Positions 21,436 through 26,201 of a stretch of DNA of 26,201 nucleotides are shown here, piece by piece. A model generated the notes under the pieces. The model saw nothing but the letters and a program-made list of their open reading frames with translations. It made no database searches and had not been told where the DNA came from. Position numbers and translations under genes: made by a program. Origin of the DNA: JAVBOW01 sp031550125. Lineage in GTDB: Bacteria; Bacteroidota; Bacteroidia; Bacteroidales; Rikenellaceae. Location: positions 1-26,201 of the forward strand of contig JAVBOW010000012.1 in NCBI GenBank assembly GCA_031550125.1, written 5' to 3'. Numbering within the stretch: position 1 is the first letter of the stretch; each line of letters begins with the position of its first letter.

Positions 21436-23877
21436 ATGAAAAACTACGTTATCGACAACGATGCGCTGTGGTCCGATGCGCAGAAAATGTCCGGAACAGG
21501 TTGGTGTGTGGTTGATCTCGACAGGCGTCTTGTCGTCTTGTCGCGTTATTTGTCGGATATCCTGCATATCCCCGACGGCGTTTGCGACATAGACCGTTTC
21601 CGCGGCATGATCGATCCCGAATACCTTTTCCGGTCCGATATCGGCCGTAACGAATGGGCTGCAGGTAAGGTCTACGACCAGATTTACCCTCTTATGGTGG
21701 ATGGAACCCGGGTTTGGGTGCGCGTCAGGGTCGAGGCTTCTGAAAGGCAGGCGGACGAGGGGTCGTTGTCCGTAGGCACGATACGGATCATGGACCAGGC
21801 CGATCCTTCCCTTTACGCCCGCGACAAGCAGAGTGCGCGCCTGGGGGAACTTATCGATTCGCAAAGCGACGTCTCGGAGCTTTTGCTGAATCTTTTGCAG
21901 ACCCAGGACGCGGATTCGATCATAAACGGCATCCTGCAGAATATCCTTGAGAAATTCGACGCCGACCGCTCCTATATCTTTTCGTTCGATGCGGCGGCCC
22001 GCACGCACAGCTGCGTCTATGAGGTTACCGTGGCGGGCGTAACGTCCGAAATGGAGGGGCTGCAGAATTTCCCTTTCGACGCCACGCAGTGGTGGTGCGA
22101 CGAATTGCTCGCCAACCGCCCGATAATTCTCGACGAGGTCAGGTCGCTGGACGGCGTGCATCCCGCCGAATTCGAGATACTCGACATGCAGTCCATCCGC
22201 TCGCTCATGGTCATGCCGCTGCTTTCCGGCGATGGGGTGTGGGGTTACATAGGGGTGGATATCGTGGACCGCTACCGTACGTGGAGCCTGGCCGAGCAGC
22301 AATGGTTTCGCACCATATCCAATTATATAAGCGTATGTTTGGCCATGCACCGCACGGCTTCGGAGGCGCGCCGCACGCAGGCTCTTTTTGATTCCGTATC
22401 GCACTTCGCCGAGGTTGGTTTCTTCAGCATCGACGTGGTGAGGGGTAAGTTCTACGCAACGCCGCAATGGTATAACAATATGTCCGTTCCGCCGTTCGGC
22501 TCGGACGACGTCTCTTTATATTCCGGCCTTATGGTCTCGTCCGTCCATCCCGACGACAACGCCGAGATGCAGGCCCATATGAACGGTCTGCTGGAGGGCC
22601 GCATACCAAGTTTCAAGCAGGATATACGCGTCCGCGACGGCGAAGGCTGGCGCTGGCTGCGCTGCATGAATATGACGTCGGAATACGACCCGTCCGCAGG
22701 CAAGGTTACGGTCATTGGCCTTAACAGCAACATAACCGAGACCAAAGACGTGGAGAACACCCTGATCGAAGCCCGGCGAAAAGCGGAGGAGAGCGACCGC
22801 CTAAAGTCGTCTTTCCTTGCGAATATGAGCCATGAGATACGCACGCCGCTCAACGCGATAGTGGGTTTTTCGAACCTCCTGACCGAAACCGACGACAGTG
22901 ACGAGCGCCGGCAGTACGCGTCGATAATACAACATACCAACGACTCGCTGCTGCAGCTTATAGCCGACATACTCGACCTTTCCAAGATAGAGGCCGGGGT
23001 ACTTGACATTTCGATGGCTCCCGCCGATATCAACGTTTTGTGCGCCAACGTTGTCAGTTCGATGACCATGAAGGTGCATACGGGCGTGGACATGATCTTC
23101 GATCCGGGTTTGGAGAGGTGCGCCGTCCGCACCGACCGCAACCGTCTGTCCCAAATACTGGCCAACTATCTCGGCAATGCCGCCAAATTTACGTCCGAAG
23201 GCGCTATAAAGCTGTCTTATGCTCTGCTGCAGGACGGGCAGATAGAGTTCAGTGTGGAGGATACAGGCATGGGCATGACCCCGGAACAGTTGGAGTCCGT
23301 GTTCGGCCGCTTCGTGAAGTTCAACCATTTTATTCCGGGTACGGGCCTGGGGCTGTCGATATGCAAGAGCATAGCGGAAAAAATGGGAGGCAGCGTAGGC
23401 GTGGAGTCGGAGATAGGTCGCGGATCGCGTTTCTGGGTGAGGTTGCCATATGTTCCCGAGTCCATCGATGCCCAGACGCGTCCTTCGCCCGTGGCCGCCG
23501 CCCGACGCTCCGCTTTGGCTGACGGAAGGAAAAAGGTGCTGCTTGCCGAGGATACCGACAGCAACGCCCTGCTGGTTACGGCGGCCTTGAAGGATCAATA
23601 TGAACTTTTGCGGGCCACTAACGGCGCCGAAGCCGTGGAATTGTGCACCGCCCACCGTCCGGATATAATACTGATGGATATGAAGATGCCGGGAATGGAC
23701 GGTCTGGAGGCCACCGCCATGATACGCAGGACGGACTCCAAAGTGCCTATAATAGCCATTACGGCGTTCGCTTACGACAGCGACCGCGAGAAAGCCTTCG
23801 AAGCCGGATGCACGGCCTACGTCCCCAAGCCGATAAGCCCTTCGCGATTGCGCGAGGTGGTGCGGCTCTATATCTGA
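21436..23877 (+). CDS. Cytosolic hybrid sensor histidine kinase (PAS-GAF-PAS-HisKA-HATPase-REC)
   Basis: The 813-residue protein has no signal peptide or membrane helix, so it should sense in the cytoplasm. Domains by motif: a PAS-like region (about 15-125), GAF (about 150-310, DADRSYIFSFD, IGVDIVDRYRTWSL), a second PAS (about 320-435), HisKA with H466 in ANMSHEIRTPLNAI, HATPase with N581 (NYLGNAAKFT), D609 (VEDTGMGM) and GTGLGLSI, then a receiver with E705-D706, phosphoacceptor D748 (LMDMKMPGMDG), T776 and K798. It lacks a DNA-binding output, unlike the one-component HTCS hybrids common in Bacteroidetes, so phosphate must pass to a separate partner. The gene stands alone, with its own promoter. 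Confidence 0.93.
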   Translation: MKNYVIDNDALWSDAQKMSGTGWCVVDLDRRLVVLSRYLSDILHIPDGVCDIDRFRGMIDPEYLFRSDIGRNEWAAGKVYDQIYPLMVDGTRVWVRVRVEASERQADEGSLSVGTIRIMDQADPSLYARDKQSARLGELIDSQSDVSELLLNLLQTQDADSIINGILQNILEKFDADRSYIFSFDAAARTHSCVYEVTVAGVTSEMEGLQNFPFDATQWWCDELLANRPIILDEVRSLDGVHPAEFEILDMQSIRSLMVMPLLSGDGVWGYIGVDIVDRYRTWSLAEQQWFRTISNYISVCLAMHRTASEARRTQALFDSVSHFAEVGFFSIDVVRGKFYATPQWYNNMSVPPFGSDDVSLYSGLMVSSVHPDDNAEMQAHMNGLLEGRIPSFKQDIRVRDGEGWRWLRCMNMTSEYDPSAGKVTVIGLNSNITETKDVENTLIEARRKAEESDRLKSSFLANMSHEIRTPLNAIVGFSNLLTETDDSDERRQYASIIQHTNDSLLQLIADILDLSKIEAGVLDISMAPADINVLCANVVSSMTMKVHTGVDMIFDPGLERCAVRTDRNRLSQILANYLGNAAKFTSEGAIKLSYALLQDGQIEFSVEDTGMGMTPEQLESVFGRFVKFNHFIPGTGLGLSICKSIAEKMGGSVGVESEIGRGSRFWVRLPYVPESIDAQTRPSPVAAARRSALADGRKKVLLAEDTDSNALLVTAALKDQYELLRATNGAEAVELCTAHRPDIILMDMKMPGMDGLEATAMIRRTDSKVPIIAITAFAYDSDREKAFEAGCTAYVPKPISPSRLREVVRLYI

Positions 23878-23895
23878 CGGACGATATGCGATTCT

Positions 23896-23939
23896 ATTCC
23901 CGGTGCGGGGTTGGCTGAGGCCGATCCCGCCCCGGGAAT
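23896..23939. terminator. Hairpin after the histidine kinase gene
   Basis: ATTCCCGG (23896-23903) pairs with CCGGGAAT (23932-23939). Inside it GCGGG pairs with CCCGC and TGGC with GCC(G)A. It begins 19 bp after the kinase stop. The tail is only weakly T-rich, so it may be a transcript-end stabiliser rather than an intrinsic terminator. Confidence 0.6.
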
Positions 23940-24090
23940 TTCCCGTTATTGCGTCGCCGCGTGAATATTTATTAGTTGGTAGTTGGTTATTAATTAATCT
24001 TGGAGTAGCGGCAATGTTCCTGCATGCGTGAGATTTTCCAGGCTTCCTGCAAAATATTTTTGACGGTTAACAGTGCTATTCCATATCGTT

Positions 24091-24130
24091 TTACACCCGG
24101 CGGACGCCGTCTGCCGGGTGTAATTATTTT
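24091..24130 (+). terminator. Strong intrinsic terminator
   Basis: TTACACCCGGC (24091-24101) and GCCGGGTGTAA (24113-24123) form an 11-bp perfect stem enclosing a GAC/GTC inner stem, followed by TTATTTT. It separates the kinase transcript from the lipoprotein promoter and looks bidirectional. Confidence 0.8.
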
Positions 24131-24174
24131 GTCGTGAGAAGGGGTATGGGTATCAAATGTTAATAAGTTTTCGT

Positions 24175-24213
24175 TATATTTGCATACAGTGTAAAGTATA
24201 TTGTTTAATTTTG
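24175..24213 (+). promoter_or_regulatory. Tandem -7 elements upstream of the lipoprotein gene
   Basis: TATATTTG (24175-24182) and TAATTTTG (24206-24213) both match TAnnTTTG. Neither has TTTG at exactly 19 bp; the first box itself supplies a TTTG 23 bp before the second. Start sites near 24190 or 24220 give a leader of about 220-250 nt. Confidence 0.45.
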
Positions 24214-24440
24214 GATAAATTTTCACTGGTCGAACGGCCGTAGGGTTCTTTGGATTTTTAGTGCGCGCCTTTGTTTCGCCGGCGGAGGAAATAACCTTGA
24301 TTTAACCTTTCCTTCACTTTTGCTTAACAGGAAAGCGCTTGCTTTGCGGCAGCAAAGGGGCGTTGCGCGCGATGATTTCCGGAGCGATCTTCCTGTCGTC
24401 GGTCTGTAATGCGTTTGCCAAACATTTTAAAGAGGATATT

Positions 24441-26201
24441 ATGAAAACTTTAGGAAAAAACACGTTGACATGGGCATTGGGGCTTGTGCTTTCGCTCGCC
24501 GCCATGACCATGACCACCGGCTGTAAGGACGACAATGCCACAGACGGCGCTCCGAACCTGACCGTAACCCCTACGACTGTCCCCGTACCTTTGGAGGGTA
24601 GCACCACGCTTACGATCGACATCAAATCGAACCGTTCCTGGACGATAAACATTCCTGCCGACGTTACCTGGCTGATGGCCGACAAGCTCTCCGGCAAGGG
24701 TAACGCCACCGTTACCTTCTCCGCAGGCGCTTACTCCGGCAGCAGCACGCGCACCGCGGTCGTTTCGGTCAAGAGCAGCGATTTCAACAAGACCGTTCCC
24801 GTGACTTTCAGCCAGTCGGCCATGCCGGTCGACGGATACGCCTCGTTCTATGAGACATGGAACGATGCGGAGAATAACGGCACCGCCGCCGTGAACGGCT
24901 GGAGCGTCGTACACCTCCAGGGCGATCGCGACTGGGGCGGCAAGATCTTCAATGAGAACAGGTACGTGCAGGCTACCGGCCACAGCACCACCGCTCCCGA
25001 AGGCCCGATGGAGGCATGGCTCATATCGCCCGCCCTCGACATCGACGCCGCTTCGCCCAAAACCATGTCCTTCTCCACTGCGGCTGGTTATTTCAACGAC
25101 GACACTAAACTCGAGGTGTATGTGATGAACTCGGCCAACCCCTCCACCGCCACCAAGACCAAACTCGAAGGCGTGAGGATCGTAGCCAAGACCGATCCGC
25201 TCAGCGGCAGCTACACTTCGTGGATCCCTTCGGGCGACGTCAGCCTCTCCTCCTATACCGGCACCATATATATAGGTTTCCGCTACACCGGCACTATAGG
25301 CAACAGCAAATCCACCACCTACCAATTCGATAACTTCCGTTTCGGTAACGCCGAGGCCCCCTCGCTTCCCACCGTCACCACTTCGCTCCCGGGCGATATC
25401 TCCGGAACCACCGCAGTGCTTGGCGGTTCTTACATCCAGGGATCGGGTGCGGTCACGGAAGTTGGCGTAGAGTATAAACTCAGCTCCGCCGGCACCTACA
25501 CCGTACAGGCCGCCGCGGCGGTAGCCAATCCTTTCTCCGTCACCGTCACCGTAGCCGACGGCAGCGCCTATACCTACCGCGCTTACGCGAAAGCCGGCGG
25601 CCAGACGGCATACGGCGAGGAAAAGACCTTCACCGCAGGCACTCAGGCCCTTGGAACGAGGTCCAACCCCTATAGCGTAGCCCAGGCCATCACCGCACAG
25701 GGCGAATCGGGCAAGTACGTACGCGGATATATAGTAGGTATTGTAAACAACGGCGTTACGAGCTATACCGGCGTTTCCGACGCGAACTTTACCGCTCCCT
25801 TCAACTCCAGCACCAACGTATTTATAGCCGATAACGCCGCGGAGACCGATCCTGCGAAATGCGTCAACGTCAAACTTAACGACAATCCTTCGTCCGTTCC
25901 CAGCATGCGCGGAGAGGTGAACCTTCTCGACCATGCCGACAATAAAGGCAAGCTGCTGCTTGTGGGCGGCAACCTGAAACAGGCCTTCTCCGCACTCAGC
26001 GGCATAAGGGAAATTACCGACTACCAGATGACCGGCTCCGGCGCAGCGTCTCTGAGCGTTACTCCTCCGTCGATGACCATCGCCGCCGAGGGTACGGCCC
26101 AGACTGCCAACGTAACCGCCACCGCCGGCCTCGCATGGTCGGTATCCACCAACCAGACGTGGTGTAAAGTTAACAACGGCGCTACGGCCAACGGCACCGG
26201 C
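24441..26201 (+). CDS. Surface lipoprotein with BACON, choice-of-anchor-J-like and DUF6359-like domains (partial, open at window end)
   Basis: The frame is open for 587 codons to the window edge. A signal peptide ends in a lipobox-like MTTGC with acylated C28, followed by KDD, which matches the Bacteroidetes export signal that sends lipoproteins to the cell surface. Then come a BACON domain (about 38-126), a jelly-roll region of the choice-of-anchor J/DUF5017 type (about 134-302), an Ig/Fn3-like domain (about 309-398), an OB-fold region like DUF6359 (about 405-530, GTRSNPYSVAQAI, VRGYIVG) and a second BACON domain from 536, cut by the window. These modules bind glycans or proteins; a catalytic domain may follow outside. 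AGAGG lies 8 bp before the ATG. An in-frame ATG at 24372 would lengthen it by 23 residues but spoils the signal peptide. Confidence 0.88.
   Translation, partial: MKTLGKNTLTWALGLVLSLAAMTMTTGCKDDNATDGAPNLTVTPTTVPVPLEGSTTLTIDIKSNRSWTINIPADVTWLMADKLSGKGNATVTFSAGAYSGSSTRTAVVSVKSSDFNKTVPVTFSQSAMPVDGYASFYETWNDAENNGTAAVNGWSVVHLQGDRDWGGKIFNENRYVQATGHSTTAPEGPMEAWLISPALDIDAASPKTMSFSTAAGYFNDDTKLEVYVMNSANPSTATKTKLEGVRIVAKTDPLSGSYTSWIPSGDVSLSSYTGTIYIGFRYTGTIGNSKSTTYQFDNFRFGNAEAPSLPTVTTSLPGDISGTTAVLGGSYIQGSGAVTEVGVEYKLSSAGTYTVQAAAAVANPFSVTVTVADGSAYTYRAYAKAGGQTAYGEEKTFTAGTQALGTRSNPYSVAQAITAQGESGKYVRGYIVGIVNNGVTSYTGVSDANFTAPFNSSTNVFIADNAAETDPAKCVNVKLNDNPSSVPSMRGEVNLLDHADNKGKLLLVGGNLKQAFSALSGIREITDYQMTGSGAASLSVTPPSMTIAAEGTAQTANVTATAGLAWSVSTNQTWCKVNNGATANGTG

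Larger units (their letters stand above)
23878..24440. other. Long intergenic region with terminators, promoter elements and a long leader
   Basis: No gene is supported in these 563 bp. It holds two hairpins after the kinase gene (23896-23939 and 24091-24130), an AT-rich block with two TAGTTGG direct repeats near 23970-23986, two TAnnTTTG boxes (24175-24182 and 24206-24213), and a leader with a small CTTTGC/GCAAAG hairpin (24342-24357). A 78-codon minus frame at 23990-24226 runs across the terminator and is not believed. Confidence 0.6.

Noticed and set aside
21400..23655. Minus-strand frames of 237-355 codons opposite the histidine kinase
   Set aside because: They are antisense to all kinase and receiver motifs and have no domain of their own.
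23990..24226. 78-codon minus-strand frame after the kinase
   Set aside because: It runs through the strong terminator hairpin at 24091-24123 and across the lipoprotein promoter boxes, and has no recognisable features.
24450..25934. 494-codon minus-strand frame
   Set aside because: It is antisense to the lipoprotein gene, glycine- and valine-rich with no domain, and arises from the biased third positions (C-ending codons) of the plus-strand gene, whose signal peptide and domains are clear.

Overview
The window reads as a chromosomal segment of a Bacteroidota bacterium, most likely in Bacteroidales and possibly Alistipes-like (Rikenellaceae). The reasons are: many promoters with the Bacteroidetes -7 element TAnnTTTG, some with a TTTG-like -33 element 19 bp upstream; BACON-domain surface lipoprotein architecture; a Bacteroides-type arginine cluster; fairly high GC combined with frequent ATA isoleucine codons; and weak or absent Shine-Dalgarno sequences. 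The genus is inference. No tRNA, rRNA, CRISPR array, transposase, integrase or plasmid/phage replication gene was seen.

Layout. 1-195: a short sulfatase-like remnant ending at a palindrome. 196-4926 (minus): arginine operon GNAT acyltransferase-argG-argC-argD-argB with its own upstream promoter. 5067-7738 (minus): holA, a 37-codon small ORF, a rhomboid protease and a class IV aminotransferase-like protein without its catalytic residues. 7858-8703 (plus): a three-gene envelope cassette (YtxH-like, holin-like membrane protein, small helical protein), diverging from holA and closed by a strong hairpin. 8894-11235 (minus): pepD followed by a capsule-type glycosyltransferase. 11297-12763 (plus): ispF with its terminator, then an exported metallo-beta-lactamase-fold protein. 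12773-15183 (minus): an ABC transporter operon (ATPase, permease, YtrA-type GntR repressor, membrane-anchored protein) whose promoter carries a perfect inverted-repeat operator. 15652-16618 (minus): osmC-tag, bracketed by two direct copies of a structured ~175-bp repeat. 16968-21160 (minus): etfB-etfA-ycxB-like-acyl-CoA dehydrogenase operon. 21436-23877 (plus): a cytosolic hybrid histidine kinase. 24441-26201 (plus, open at the window end): a BACON/choice-of-anchor-J/DUF6359-like surface lipoprotein with a long leader.

How the genes work together. The arginine genes cover acylation of glutamate to acyl-ornithine plus argininosuccinate synthesis; the transcarbamylase, argH, deacylase and carAB must lie elsewhere. 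EtfAB and the acyl-CoA dehydrogenase form an electron-transfer unit for acyl-CoA/enoyl-CoA chemistry. The GntR-ABC operon looks autoregulated. OsmC (peroxide/thiol stress) and Tag (alkylation repair) make a small damage-response pair whose mRNA leader appears to contain one copy of the repeat.

Most notable for follow-up: the structured repeat around osmC-tag, where substitutions between copies preserve base pairing; the class IV pseudoenzyme; the textbook GntR operator over a transcription start; the cysteine clusters in the GNAT and YtxH-like proteins; and the small ORF between holA and the rhomboid gene.
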